Notes under the pieces: model-generated
Database searches by the model: none
Seen by the model: only the letters and a program-made list of their open reading frames with translations
Told to the model about the DNA's origin: nothing
Shown here: positions 9,218-17,740 of the stretch, in pieces
Position numbering within the stretch: the stretch's first letter is position 1
Layout of the letters: each line of letters begins with the position of its first letter
Translations under genes and position numbers: made by a program
Assembly: GCF_004216955.1 (NCBI RefSeq)
Contig: NZ_SGXL01000001.1
Location: 3,230,061-3,294,060 of the forward strand
Reading direction: 5' to 3'
Origin: Fictibacillus sp. BK138
Lineage (GTDB): Bacteria > Bacillota > Bacilli > Bacillales > Fictibacillaceae
DNA length: 64,000 bases

Positions 9218-9868
9218 TTGAACCATTTTAGCCGCATGTTAAATAAACAAATAAAACTAAAAATAACCGGACATAGTTTTAAAGGAATTCTAACCGATTT
9301 TGGAAATGACATTTTAGTACTTTTTGATGGACAAAAATTTTTCTATATCCCTCTATTGCATGTCCAAAAGGCAGTTCTTATCGAAGGGGATGATCAGGAC
9401 ATAATTAAGCCTGAAGCAATGCCTTTTCCACAAGATGACTCACCCATTTCATACCGAAGTATCTTAACAAATGCTAAAGGGTTGAACACTCAAGTTTATG
9501 TCATAGGGAAAAAAACGCTTCACGGGACGATCATTCATGTATTGAGCGATTATTTAGTACTTTATTCACCCGTATATAAACTGATTTATATTCCATTGGC
9601 ACATTTGAAATGGCTGACTCTTTATGAACAGAATACATCACCCTATTCTGTTCGATTCGAACTTCCTGACACCTCTTCCCTTAGTCGTTCATTCGAGGAA
9701 CAATTAAAGAAGTTCGAGGGGAAGATTGCAGTTTTTGATATGGGTGAGGATCCAGATAAAATAGGATTGATCAAGAATGGAAAAGGTAACCTGATCGAAT
9801 TGATCAATGCTAATGGAGAAGCCGTTTATTTTAAGCTGAATCATGTCAAATCGGTATATCTTCCATAA
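9218..9868 (+). CDS. repeat protein with Sm-like/DUF2642-like units, unknown function
   Basis: This 216-residue soluble protein consists of three related beta-rich units. Their repeating pattern is a glycine turn, then ILVLF or YLVLY, then a short stretch ending IPLxHV/L. The units lie near residues 10-50, 90-135 and 165-216. The pattern resembles DUF2642-type domains of Bacillus, some of which are linked to spore coat layers, but I cannot assign a function. Translation starts at TTG 9218 with AGGAG ten bases upstream. It is probably cotranscribed with the ArsB-like gene, since no terminator separates them. Confidence 0.6.
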   Translation: MNHFSRMLNKQIKLKITGHSFKGILTDFGNDILVLFDGQKFFYIPLLHVQKAVLIEGDDQDIIKPEAMPFPQDDSPISYRSILTNAKGLNTQVYVIGKKTLHGTIIHVLSDYLVLYSPVYKLIYIPLAHLKWLTLYEQNTSPYSVRFELPDTSSLSRSFEEQLKKFEGKIAVFDMGEDPDKIGLIKNGKGNLIELINANGEAVYFKLNHVKSVYLP

Positions 9869-9891
9869 AAAATGTGTTTTTGAATAATAGC

Positions 9892-9932
9892 TTGAGTCCC
9901 CTTTTCACGCGGCGACTCAATGCTTTTTTTTT
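9892..9932 (+). terminator. terminator after the repeat protein gene
   Basis: TTGAGTC and GACTCAA form the stem around a 15-base loop, followed by a run of nine T. Confidence 0.75.
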
Positions 9933-10031
9933 CCAATAAGAGCAAAACACTTCTTGCAAACGATTTATGTAGTATAAAATAGACGTATACACGAATTGTT
10001 TTATTACGCAAACCTAAAGGGGAAAATGATT

Positions 10032-10793
10032 ATGATACAAAGTACTTTCAACAATAAAGTTCTTTCTATTCTAGAAGATAAAATACAAGTGATAAAAAAA
10101 GGAGAAGGAGCCATCTACTTGGTCGGACCTATAAGGCTCCCTGTTAATCTGAATGGTGAAACCGTTGTGTTCAAATGGTACAGCTGGCTGGAGGGCTGTG
10201 AACACACCGACAACTTTGAAGAGATTATTAAAAAATTGTCTTCATCAAACCTGGCCGAATATCAGCAATCCAGTGTTTTAGTATACGGTGACTTTGAATA
10301 CAGCGAAGATGCACTCATTCGTATGCACTCTATTTGTCATACTGGAGATATTTTTGGCAGCAAGCGCTGTGACTGCGGCTATCAGCTTAAGCAGTCCATG
10401 AAAATGATCACCGAACATGGTACAGGCGCGTTGTTTTATCTAGCAAACCATGAAGGACGCGGAATCGGTCTGTTCAGTAAAGCGATGGCTTATGTCCTGC
10501 AAGAAAATGGACAAGATACGGTAGAAGCAAATGAAAGTTTAGGTTTTGTAGATGATTCCAGAAACTATGATGATGCCATTGAAGTTTTAAAAGCTTTACG
10601 TACAAAACCTGTTACTTTAATTACGAACAATCCTAAGAAACTTGATGCATTGATAAAAGCAGGATTGCCTGTTTCAGGCCGAACACCGATCTGGGGAGAT
10701 ATCTCTGAGTTCAATGAAAAATACCTCCAAACCAAGATACAACGATCCGGCCACTTAGAAGACGAAGGGACCTTTCCAGATGAGCAGTCATGA
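10032..10793 (+). CDS. ribA: GTP cyclohydrolase II (stand-alone)
   Basis: This enzyme converts GTP to 2,5-diamino-6-ribosylamino-pyrimidinone phosphate, formate and pyrophosphate, the first step of riboflavin synthesis. The zinc site is complete: C102, C113 and C115 in HSICHTGDIFGSKRCDCG. The catalytic stretch HEGRGIGL follows. In Bacillus the riboflavin operon enzyme is normally a RibB-RibA fusion, but here the DHBP synthase half is absent and an unrelated 80-residue N-terminus replaces it. I prefer the ATG at 10032, nine bases behind AAAGGGG, over 10026 or a TTG at 9996. No FMN riboswitch is visible upstream. The gene overlaps ribD by 14 bases. Confidence 0.88.
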   Translation: MIQSTFNNKVLSILEDKIQVIKKGEGAIYLVGPIRLPVNLNGETVVFKWYSWLEGCEHTDNFEEIIKKLSSSNLAEYQQSSVLVYGDFEYSEDALIRMHSICHTGDIFGSKRCDCGYQLKQSMKMITEHGTGALFYLANHEGRGIGLFSKAMAYVLQENGQDTVEANESLGFVDDSRNYDDAIEVLKALRTKPVTLITNNPKKLDALIKAGLPVSGRTPIWGDISEFNEKYLQTKIQRSGHLEDEGTFPDEQS

Positions 10794-11868
10794 ATTCTAT
10801 ATGAAACTGGCGTTAGATAATGCTATGGCTATGAAAGGCCAGACAGATCCTAACCCTCTTGTAGGTTCTGTGATTGTGAATGAGAACCGGATCGTAGGAG
10901 TGGGAACGCATCTCAAAGCCGGTGAACCTCATGCGGAGATCCACGCCTTACGAATGGCCGGTGAGAAAGCCCGTGGCGGAACCATCTATGTTACACTTGA
11001 ACCTTGTTCACATCACGGGAGAACGGGACCGTGTGCCGTTGCAATCGTAGAAGCGGGTATCAAGAAGGTTGTGATTGCATCACTCGATCCTAATCCTCTC
11101 GTTTCTGGACGTGGCGTTAGAATACTAGAAGATGCCGGCATTGAGGTTGAAGTCGGTATACTTGAAGAAAAATCCCGTAAGATGAATGAAGTGTTTAATA
11201 AATTCATTGTACAAAAAATCCCATTTGTTACTCTAAAGTCAGGAATAACACTCGACGGTAAGATTGCGAGTCATACGAATAACAGCAAATGGATCACATC
11301 CGCTGAAGCAAGACAGGATGTTCATAAGCTCCGAAACGAAAATCAAGCCATTCTCGTTGGAGTAAATACAGTGATCCATGATGATCCTGAACTGACAACA
11401 AGGATACCAAACGGCCGTAATCCAATACGAGTGATTATGGATTCAACACTCAAAATCCCTTTAGGGTCAAAAGTACTTAACGATCAACAAGCTGAAACAT
11501 GGGTTTTTACTACTGAAAACCATGATAAAAAAAAGAAAGAGCGTATTGAAGAACTTGGAGCTAAAGTATTCATTACCAATACCTCACAAGTAAATCCGGT
11601 TCGTGTGCTTGAAATATTAGGAGAGAACCTTGTTTCTTCCCTTCTAATTGAAGGTGGCGGTACGATAAACGCAGCTTTTCTTGAGAACAGGCTTGTCGAT
11701 AAAACTATTTTTTATATGGCGCCGAAATTGATCGGCGGCAAGGGATCTCCTTCATTCTTTGGAGGCACAGGAATTGATAAAATGGCAGATGCCATTGAAT
11801 TGACTGATCTGCACGTTACTCAAATCGGTCCAGATTTTAAATTTACCGGTTATCCAAAATACAATTAA
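10780..11868 (+). CDS. ribD: bifunctional riboflavin-pathway deaminase/reductase
   Basis: This 362-residue enzyme takes the RibA product through deamination and NADPH-dependent ribose reduction to 5-amino-6-ribitylamino-uracil phosphate. The N-terminal deaminase domain has H51-A-E53 and zinc ligands C76 and C85 (PCSHHGRTGPC). The reductase domain occupies about 150-362, with ITLDGKIA and LIEGGGTINAAFL. The 14-base overlap with ribA implies translational coupling. It is full length for the family. No ribE or ribH follows, so the pair is not a complete riboflavin operon. Confidence 0.9.
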   Translation: MSSHEFYMKLALDNAMAMKGQTDPNPLVGSVIVNENRIVGVGTHLKAGEPHAEIHALRMAGEKARGGTIYVTLEPCSHHGRTGPCAVAIVEAGIKKVVIASLDPNPLVSGRGVRILEDAGIEVEVGILEEKSRKMNEVFNKFIVQKIPFVTLKSGITLDGKIASHTNNSKWITSAEARQDVHKLRNENQAILVGVNTVIHDDPELTTRIPNGRNPIRVIMDSTLKIPLGSKVLNDQQAETWVFTTENHDKKKKERIEELGAKVFITNTSQVNPVRVLEILGENLVSSLLIEGGGTINAAFLENRLVDKTIFYMAPKLIGGKGSPSFFGGTGIDKMADAIELTDLHVTQIGPDFKFTGYPKYN

Positions 11869-11880
11869 GAGGTTTTGCCC

Positions 11881-12459
11881 ATGCGATTAGGTTTTGATAT
11901 TGACGATACTTTAATAAGCTTACGAGAACATGCTTTTCATATTTATAATAGAAAGCTGAAACAAGATCTTCCCATTGATGTTTTTCATACGATTAAGACG
12001 TTAGAGATTCATGAGCCGTTCGGACTTTCAAAACAGGAAGGCAACCAATTATGGATCGATTCCATGGAAGAAATCTATTTCAGTGATTGCCCAGCATATC
12101 CTGATGCAGTAGAAGTGCTCCAAGAGCTTCATAAGCAGGGCCATGAAATTTACTATATTACAGCTAGACCTGCTAAACATTGTGAACAAACAAAAAATTG
12201 GGTAGAAAAAGCTGGTTTTCCTGTAGAAGAAGGCAGATTCTTTTGTGGTATGAAGGATGAAGAAAAGATACATACCATTAAAGAGCTGAATTTAGATTAC
12301 TATTTTGACGACAAACCTAATGTATTAGAGACTCTTACGAGTGAATCTGTTCAGCTATATGTGAGGGGTCAGTCTTATAATCAGCATCTGGAGTTTCCTC
12401 GATTAACAAATTGGACGGAATTAAAAGAGATTATAAAAAAACATAATACGAGCAAATAG
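11881..12459 (+). CDS. HAD-superfamily 5'-nucleotidase-like phosphatase (YqfW-like)
   Basis: This 192-residue haloacid dehalogenase-fold protein has the nucleophile motif D6-x-D8 (GFDIDDTL), motif II TAR in YYITARPAKH, and an acidic motif in YYFDDKPN. It resembles the 5'(3')-deoxyribonucleotidase / YqfW group. It starts 12 bases after ribD (ATG 11881 with AGAGG upstream) and ends at a terminator shared with ribA-ribD. By position it could supply the phosphatase that riboflavin synthesis needs after RibD, a step done in Bacillus by several HAD enzymes. That role is inference. Confidence 0.75.
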   Translation: MRLGFDIDDTLISLREHAFHIYNRKLKQDLPIDVFHTIKTLEIHEPFGLSKQEGNQLWIDSMEEIYFSDCPAYPDAVEVLQELHKQGHEIYYITARPAKHCEQTKNWVEKAGFPVEEGRFFCGMKDEEKIHTIKELNLDYYFDDKPNVLETLTSESVQLYVRGQSYNQHLEFPRLTNWTELKEIIKKHNTSK

Positions 12460-12487
12460 TGCGCTTCTGTGCGTACTATTTTTTTGT
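12456..12487 (+). terminator. terminator of the ribA-ribD-phosphatase operon
   Basis: AATAGTGCGC and GCGTACTATT pair (one G-U) around a six-base loop, followed by a T run. Confidence 0.75.
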
Positions 12488-12597
12488 TTAAATATCTTCA
12501 ATAAGTAGGCACACGCACTCTCTTTAGACCCACATTCTTCATACCTTATGATAATGACATGAATTTTTTTGTTGCAGAAGAATGGCGGTGAAACAAT

Positions 12598-12966
12598 TTG
12601 ATTGAAATAAAAAAATCAAGATACGGCAGAGGAATTTTTGCTACGCGTACTATTCAAAAAGGCGAAATGATTCACCAGGCACCTGTCATTGTATGCCCTG
12701 GTGATCAATATAGAAAACTGAAAAATACTGTACTGCGTAACTATTACTTTAACTGGGGAAAGAATTATGATCATGTAGCGATTGCCCTCGGATATGGGTC
12801 ATTGTTTAACCACTCTTATTCTCCTAATGCTATGTTTGAGAATAACCTTAAAGAAGAAACGGTTGATTTCGTAGCACTTAAAACAATTAAAGCTGGCGAA
12901 GAAATTTTTGTGAATTATAATGGCGACCCTGACGACAAAGGACCACTGTGGTTCGATGTTTGGTGA
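12598..12966 (+). CDS. SET domain protein
   Basis: This 122-residue protein is little more than a SET methyltransferase domain. It has GRGIFATRTIQKGE at the start, the S-adenosylmethionine and substrate pseudoknot LFNHSYSPNA around residue 70, and GEEIFVNYNG near 100. SET proteins methylate lysine side chains. Bacterial examples are short and mostly uncharacterised, and no post-SET cysteine motif is visible. Translation starts at TTG 12598 behind GGCGGTG. It stands alone between two terminators. Confidence 0.75.
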   Translation: MIEIKKSRYGRGIFATRTIQKGEMIHQAPVIVCPGDQYRKLKNTVLRNYYFNWGKNYDHVAIALGYGSLFNHSYSPNAMFENNLKEETVDFVALKTIKAGEEIFVNYNGDPDDKGPLWFDVW

Positions 12967-13201
12967 ATGAATAATAAAAAAACAAACAGTCCGCTTCATA
13001 AGGAGGCCACTGAAAAAGTCCATCATAGAAGATTTGAGGCGGTGATCTCCGCTCCAGGGTACATGCTTTCCGCGGGACGGGCGGTGAGCCCCCTGCCGCT
13101 ACCCGCCAAAAGGGGTCTCACTTGTCCCACTTCTCCCGCCGGAGTCAGTACCCTTCCGCTCCAATCACTACATGTTTGTATCACAAAATTCAAAAGAAGG
13201 G
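12967..13201. repeat. GC-rich palindromic intergenic repeat, copy A
   Basis: This gene-free stretch holds a GC-rich element (about 13042-13170) unlike the surrounding AT-rich DNA. Its core is CTTTCCGCGGGACGGGCGGT, followed by GAGCC and GGGGTCTCAC. It is bounded by GTGAT at 13042 and ATCAC at 13165, an inverted pair. Copies B (49438-49571) and C (53252-53465) share the core. A GGCCACTGAAAAAGTC string just before it resembles ends of some insertion sequences, but no transposase is present. The long reading frame across it is not a credible gene. Confidence 0.7.
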
Positions 13202-13240
13202 TCAAACCATCTCGCATTTACGAGATGGTTTGATTTTTTC
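13202..13240. terminator. strong hairpin after repeat copy A
   Basis: TCAAACCATCTCG pairs perfectly with CGAGATGGTTTGA around a six-base loop, followed by six T on the plus strand. Confidence 0.75.
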
Positions 13241-13324
13241 TGTAATACAAAATCCTATACGTGTAGGTGTTAATGGATGATTCTAAAGCACCAGTCATGG
13301 AACTTAGTCCTTAAAAGGACAAAA

Positions 13325-13368
13325 AAGGACTTCGCAAATGAATTCCATGCGAAGTCCTTTTTTTTTTA
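13325..13368. terminator. bidirectional terminator of the KinB-like kinase gene
   Basis: AAGGACTTCGCA and TGCGAAGTCCTT form a 12-bp stem with T runs on both strands. It lies 28 bases past the stop codon of the minus-strand kinase. Apart from these two hairpins I see nothing in 13241-13395. Confidence 0.85.
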
Positions 13369-13395
13369 CTAATTTCCTGCATAAGCGTGCTGTTT

Positions 13396-14664
13396 TCACC
13401 TTTTATCTAAAATATGCGCAGGGAATTGAAATGAAAAGGCTGTACCTTTTTTTAGTTCACTCGAAATCTGAACTGTTCCATTCATCGCTCTTATGACGCT
13501 AAATGCCACCATCATACCAAGGCCAGTGCCTTTGGCGCCCTTTGTTGAGTAATAGGGCTCTCCTAAACGGTTTATCTGTTCCTTTGTCATGCCTATACCT
13601 GTATCTTTTATTTCTATCGTTACGAGATTATTATCTTGTTCCACATTTATCGTTAATTGACCTCCATGAGGCATGGACTCTATCCCATTCTTTATTACAT
13701 TCAACATACATTGCCGAAATTTTTGCCTGTCACCTAATACACATGCAGATGATGAAAATTGGCTCGAGATCAGAACGGAATGCTGATTTGCTGTTGGGAT
13801 CAATATGGATATGATTTGATTAAGTTCTTGTTCAACGTTTAATTCTTCCATAGAATCAATCGTGGGTTTTGAAAAAGTTAGATAGTCTTGTATAACCTGT
13901 TCTGCAGAATCGAGGCCATTTCGTATTAAACTCAAGTATTCTTTTTGTTTCTCAGGAGTTATGGCTTCCTTTTCTAAAAGCTGGACAAATCCTTTTGATA
14001 CAGTTAAAGGATTTCTGATTTCATGTGAAATTGCAGCACCCATTTGTTCGACAGCTGCCAATTTTTCCGATTTAAACAACTGCTGTCTCATCATCAGATT
14101 CGATCTGACAAATTCAATAGTACTCGAAGTGATCAGCATACCCACCGATGGAATAACTAGAAAAGCGAAGTAAGCATCAAAGCGGTTCAAATTGATATTA
14201 ACTATTTCCATCGTAGCGATAGTTGCTAAACTAGTAATTAAGGTTATACTTACCGAGATGATAATTCTCTTTTTTGGACTCTGTTTCCAAAACACGGGAT
14301 AAACACGCCACAACAATATGGCTAGGGGTCCATATATTAAGACATTTAAAAAGAACCCGGTGTCTATACCATGCAGACCTCTTAACAATATGATTGCCAA
14401 TGAAAGAATAGGCCCGATTCCCATGTAAAGACCGCCGAGGATAACAGGTAATTCTCTCAAATCAAAACGAGTTGTATCAGTAAGTTCGTAGGCAAGCGCA
14501 ATACATGCCCAAACCGCTGCAATCCCACAAACGATCGCTGCTCTTTTAGAGATTAAAGCGGGATCTTTTCTTTTTAACGACCAGAGAATACATATGAAAA
14601 TAAAAATGAGCAATAGAGACAAGTTAAACAATAAATGCTGGGTAATCTCCAATTCATTCACCAT
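13396..14664 (-). CDS. membrane sensor histidine kinase, KinB-like
   Basis: This 422-residue kinase has about six transmembrane segments (residues 10-190) of the 5TM-LYT type, with LPVILGGLYMGIGPILSLA. A HisKA domain with phospho-acceptor H214 (AISHEIRNPLTVSKG) and an ATPase domain follow. The ATPase shows N-box NVIKNGIESM, DTGIGM and GTGLGM. The domain order matches sporulation kinases such as KinB that feed the Spo0A phosphorelay. No response regulator is adjacent, which fits an orphan phosphorelay kinase. The ribosome binding site is weak and the start is uncertain within a few codons. Confidence 0.82.
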   Translation of the reverse strand: MVNELEITQHLLFNLSLLLIFIFICILWSLKRKDPALISKRAAIVCGIAAVWACIALAYELTDTTRFDLRELPVILGGLYMGIGPILSLAIILLRGLHGIDTGFFLNVLIYGPLAILLWRVYPVFWKQSPKKRIIISVSITLITSLATIATMEIVNINLNRFDAYFAFLVIPSVGMLITSSTIEFVRSNLMMRQQLFKSEKLAAVEQMGAAISHEIRNPLTVSKGFVQLLEKEAITPEKQKEYLSLIRNGLDSAEQVIQDYLTFSKPTIDSMEELNVEQELNQIISILIPTANQHSVLISSQFSSSACVLGDRQKFRQCMLNVIKNGIESMPHGGQLTINVEQDNNLVTIEIKDTGIGMTKEQINRLGEPYYSTKGAKGTGLGMMVAFSVIRAMNGTVQISSELKKGTAFSFQFPAHILDKR

Positions 14665-14781
14665 CCATTAGACCTATTACTGAAAATATTACATTTAGTT
14701 CCAAAGAATGACAATAGAATTATTGATTAATACTTTTACTTTCAAAAAAATTATTAAAATGTTTATCGGAGGATGCAAAAG

Positions 14782-15066
14782 ATGATGCTTTTCTTATTAC
14801 TATGTTTGATCACAGCAGGACTTATTATTGAAGTCATACAAAAAAGAGTTTTAAAAATCAAAGACCCTGATATCGAAGAACTTTGGGCAGAATTAGAAAA
14901 CAGAAAATGGTATGAAGAATTAATCAGTGATCCTAAATTAAAAGAATGGGTTTTACTTGATAAACAAAACGGACTCTTAAAAGACCCTTATTATGTCCGC
15001 AAAATAATAGAAAGTGAAGGACACCGGCTAGGATTTGTTAGCTATATAAAAAATAAAGCTAAATAA
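14782..15066 (+). CDS. small membrane-anchored protein, unknown function
   Basis: This 94-residue protein has an N-terminal hydrophobic anchor (MMLFLLLCLITAGLIIEV). A charged soluble tail follows, rich in Lys, Glu and Trp (DIEELWAELENRKWYEEL). I place the start at ATG 14782, nine bases behind GGAGG; the in-frame ATG at 14773 directly abuts the ribosome binding site. It is followed by a terminator shared with the convergent RsbR-like gene. I do not recognise the family. Confidence 0.65.
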   Translation: MMLFLLLCLITAGLIIEVIQKRVLKIKDPDIEELWAELENRKWYEELISDPKLKEWVLLDKQNGLLKDPYYVRKIIESEGHRLGFVSYIKNKAK

Positions 15067-15096
15067 AATTACCTCGTACACCTTAATCCCAAAAAG

Positions 15097-15127
15097 AAAC
15101 CAGCAAGCTTCAGCATGCTGGTTTTTT
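15097..15127. terminator. bidirectional terminator
   Basis: AAACCAGCA and TGCTGGTTT form the stem, followed by T on the plus strand. It lies between two convergent genes. Confidence 0.8.
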
Positions 15128-15141
15128 AAACAATTGTTTAA
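15126..15141. repeat. perfect palindrome TTAAACAATTGTTTAA abutting a stop codon
   Basis: This is the perfect member of the recurrent 16-mer. It directly precedes the TTA that encodes the TAA stop of the minus-strand RsbR-like gene. Confidence 0.65.
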
Positions 15142-15966
15142 TTAAGAATACGATCTAATGCTCTCAATCGCCTGTTTCACGTTTGCGAATGTTTTTATAG
15201 AAGTGAAGTCAATTCCCTCTGAAACAGCATTGATCGCCAGTTCCGGACGAAGACCTGTTACGAGTACATCAATTCCTAACAAACCCAGCACTCTGTACAC
15301 ATTAAAGATATTAGCCGCCACTTCAGTATCAATGGCAACAATTCCTGAAAAATCTATGATAAGCCGTTCAATATTCATTTCTGGTATTTTTGGCAGTACA
15401 CCATTCATCAAATGTTCCGTTCTGTCAGCATCAATTGAACCGATTAATGGCAACACTGCTAGACCGTCCTGAATCGGAACGATAGGTGTAGATAATTCCC
15501 TTAGTTCTTTTTTTGCATTTGATAAAAGCTCCTCTGAACGTCTTTCAAATGCAAGTACCGTCTCATTTATACTGACATCGAGCATGTGGTGGACTCGTTT
15601 AAGAATTAATACAACGTCTTTTGTGTTCAATCCATGTTCCAAACTGATATCCATTATAAAATCCGCAAATACCATACGAGTATCAGGGTAACGAATCAGA
15701 ATATCAGAAATTCTATTATGTTTAGCTGCGGTCTTCTCTCCATTATCTCTGCTCCATTCAACAAGTTTATCTGGAACAGATCCTTCTTTGCAGTCAATGG
15801 ATTCACTTAAGAATTCCAGAAATTCTGCATACACCTTTTTTGCTTGTAAAATATCATTTGGAGGAACTTGAAAACCAAACTTTTTAATAATATCATCAAC
15901 GATTTTATTAGCTAGAAGGTCAGCGTTTTCTTTTAGATAATTGGCAACCGTTAATGTCGCTTCCAT
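15142..15966 (-). CDS. RsbR-type STAS domain protein
   Basis: This 274-residue protein has a helical N-terminal sensor domain (about 1-150, RsbRD/globin-like) and a C-terminal STAS domain (about 165-270). The STAS domain contains DFSGIVAIDTEVA and LVTGLRPELA. RsbR paralogues form stressosomes with RsbS and RsbT and gate SigB. Two threonine positions stand where family members are phosphorylated (STPIVPI, and IDTEVA). The start is ATG 15966, eight bases behind GGAGAG; an upstream TTG at 15987 has no ribosome binding site. No rsbS or rsbT is nearby, so this is an unlinked paralogue. Confidence 0.82.
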   Translation of the reverse strand: MEATLTVANYLKENADLLANKIVDDIIKKFGFQVPPNDILQAKKVYAEFLEFLSESIDCKEGSVPDKLVEWSRDNGEKTAAKHNRISDILIRYPDTRMVFADFIMDISLEHGLNTKDVVLILKRVHHMLDVSINETVLAFERRSEELLSNAKKELRELSTPIVPIQDGLAVLPLIGSIDADRTEHLMNGVLPKIPEMNIERLIIDFSGIVAIDTEVAANIFNVYRVLGLLGIDVLVTGLRPELAINAVSEGIDFTSIKTFANVKQAIESIRSYS

Positions 15967-16175
15967 TACTTTCACTCTCCGCATCAATATAGTTTTAATA
16001 TATCAGTTTCTTTTTATTGTAACATTAAAAAACCATAAACTGCCTAAACTGTGAAAATAATATAAGATTCTATGCACTTATTCGAATTCGTCCTAACTCC
16101 ATGTAAGAATTGTTAACTTAATGTAAATCTTATAGGTATTCGGTTGAAATTTGAAAGAAGTCATGTTATTTTTGT

Positions 16176-16203
16176 TTTCGAAAGTCGATATTGGGTTTCG
16201 AAA
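16176..16203. promoter_or_regulatory. paired TTTCGAAA sites upstream of padR-chrA
   Basis: Two perfect TTTCGAAA palindromes (16176-16183 and 16196-16203) lie 20 bp apart centre to centre, two helical turns. They are immediately upstream of the PadR ribosome binding site, so an autoregulatory operator is plausible. Confidence 0.45.
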
Positions 16204-16220
16204 TTAAGGAAGGTGGCGCA

Positions 16221-16529
16221 ATGGAAGAAAAGGTTTTACGAAAACTATTCCTAGGGTTTATACAAATACACATCCTGCACCACGCAAAAGAACATCCCAT
16301 CTATGGAGTATGGATGTTAGAGGAGCTTAAAGAGCATGGCTACAATATTAGTACCGGCACTCTTTATCCCATCCTGCACAGCATGGAATCTGACGGCCTT
16401 TTAAATAAAGAAGAAAAAAATGTGGAAGGTAAAATCCGAAAGTACTATTCTTCCACAGAAAAAGGCAACCTGGTGCTAGTTGAAGCAAGAAAAAAAGCTT
16501 ACGAACTTTTCAAAGAAATAAAGGATTAA
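16221..16529 (+). CDS. PadR family transcriptional regulator (ChrI-like)
   Basis: This 102-residue winged-helix protein has the PadR pattern PIYGVWMLEELKEHGYNIS and GTLYPILHSMESDGLL, and a short C-terminal dimerisation helix (subfamily 2 size). It precedes chrA by 15 bases, and PadR-type ChrI regulators control chromate transporters in Bacillus. It is therefore probably the chromate-responsive repressor of the pair. The start is ATG 16221 behind AAGGAAGGTGG. Paired TTTCGAAA palindromes just upstream are candidate operators. Confidence 0.8.
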   Translation: MEEKVLRKLFLGFIQIHILHHAKEHPIYGVWMLEELKEHGYNISTGTLYPILHSMESDGLLNKEEKNVEGKIRKYYSSTEKGNLVLVEARKKAYELFKEIKD

Positions 16530-16544
16530 TAGAGGTGAAAAAAC

Positions 16545-17732
16545 ATGAAGCAAGAACAAAATCGTTTTAAAGCATTACTAGAAATACTCTTGGTCTCAAC
16601 AAGGCTTGGCTTAACTTCTTTTGGCGGGCCCATTGCACACTTAGGGTACTTTCACGAAGAATATGTAAGAAAAAGAAAATGGCTGGATGAAAAAAGCTAT
16701 GCTGATCTTGTTGCACTGTGCCAGTTTTTACCCGGACCAGCGAGCAGCCAGGTAGGTATAGGAATTGGTGTTATGCGCGGAGGCGTCTTAGGAGGAATCA
16801 TTTCTTTCATCGGGTTTACACTGCCTTCTGTTATCGCGCTTATTCTATTTGCACTCGTTTTAGAAGGACTTAATATTAGTAATCTCAGCTGGATACATGG
16901 TTTAAAAATTGTTGCTGTCGCAGTTGTCGCACATGCAATACTTGGCATGGCTGAAAAATTAACTCCTGATTTAAAACGAAAGACCATCGCTTTGTTAGCA
17001 TTAGTCGTTACACTTCTTTGGCAAACAGCTTTTTCACAAGTTGGAGTCATTTTTGTTGCTGGTCTTTTAGGTTTCCTCTTATACCGCCAGCAAGCAGAAA
17101 GTGAAGATACAGAATTTAAATTCCCTGTCTCACGCACATTTGCAGTGATTTGTTTAACACTGTTCTTTGGCTTGCTTATTCTTCTACCAATTATAAGAGA
17201 AGCAACATCGATCAGCTGGATTGCATTCTTTGACAGCTTTTACCGCTCAGGTTCCTTAGTATTTGGCGGCGGACATGTCGTCTTGCCTTTATTGGAACGT
17301 GAATTTGTTCCAACAGATTGGATCAGTGAAGAAGCATTCTTAGCTGGATATGGTGCTGCTCAAGCTGTACCTGGACCTTTATTTACCTTTGCAGCCTATC
17401 TCGGTGCAGTAATGAATGGATGGCAAGGAGGATTATTAGCAACGTTTGCAATCTTCCTTCCTGCGTTCCTCCTAATCTTAGGCACACTTCCCTTTTGGAA
17501 TATGCTGCGCCGAAATCCAAAGATTAAAGGAGCATTAATGGGTGTAAATGCGGCTGTTGTGGGGATACTGATTTCAGCTTTCTATAAACCAATTTGGACG
17601 AGTACGATCTTGAAACCAATTGATTTTGCTTTTGCAGCCGTACTCTTCAGCATGCTGGTTTATTGGAAGCTTCCACCATGGATTATTGTTGTAACAGGTG
17701 CTATTGGCGGATTGTTGATGACCTCATTATAA
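16545..17732 (+). CDS. chrA: chromate transporter
   Basis: This 395-residue bidomain CHR-family membrane protein exports chromate. The N-terminal half carries FGGPIAHLGYFHEEYV and CQFLPGPASSQ. The C-terminal half repeats the pattern as FGGGHVVLPLLEREFV and AAQAVPGPLFTFAAYLG, as expected for the long-chain type. It follows the PadR regulator in one transcription unit (AGAGGTG before the ATG) and ends at a strong terminator. Confidence 0.9.
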   Translation: MKQEQNRFKALLEILLVSTRLGLTSFGGPIAHLGYFHEEYVRKRKWLDEKSYADLVALCQFLPGPASSQVGIGIGVMRGGVLGGIISFIGFTLPSVIALILFALVLEGLNISNLSWIHGLKIVAVAVVAHAILGMAEKLTPDLKRKTIALLALVVTLLWQTAFSQVGVIFVAGLLGFLLYRQQAESEDTEFKFPVSRTFAVICLTLFFGLLILLPIIREATSISWIAFFDSFYRSGSLVFGGGHVVLPLLEREFVPTDWISEEAFLAGYGAAQAVPGPLFTFAAYLGAVMNGWQGGLLATFAIFLPAFLLILGTLPFWNMLRRNPKIKGALMGVNAAVVGILISAFYKPIWTSTILKPIDFAFAAVLFSMLVYWKLPPWIIVVTGAIGGLLMTSL

Positions 17733-17740
17733 TAAGCAAA

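Noticed and set aside
9940-10031. FMN riboswitch upstream of ribA
   Set aside because: The leader is under 100 bases and lacks the conserved RFN element stems.
13002-13020. GGCCACTGAAAAAGTC string as an insertion sequence end
   Set aside because: No transposase, no matching opposite end and no target duplication are visible.
12967-13233. 88-codon frame after the SET gene
   Set aside because: It crosses the GC-rich repeat and its protein is Pro/Ala/Arg-rich without family features; the repeat explains it.
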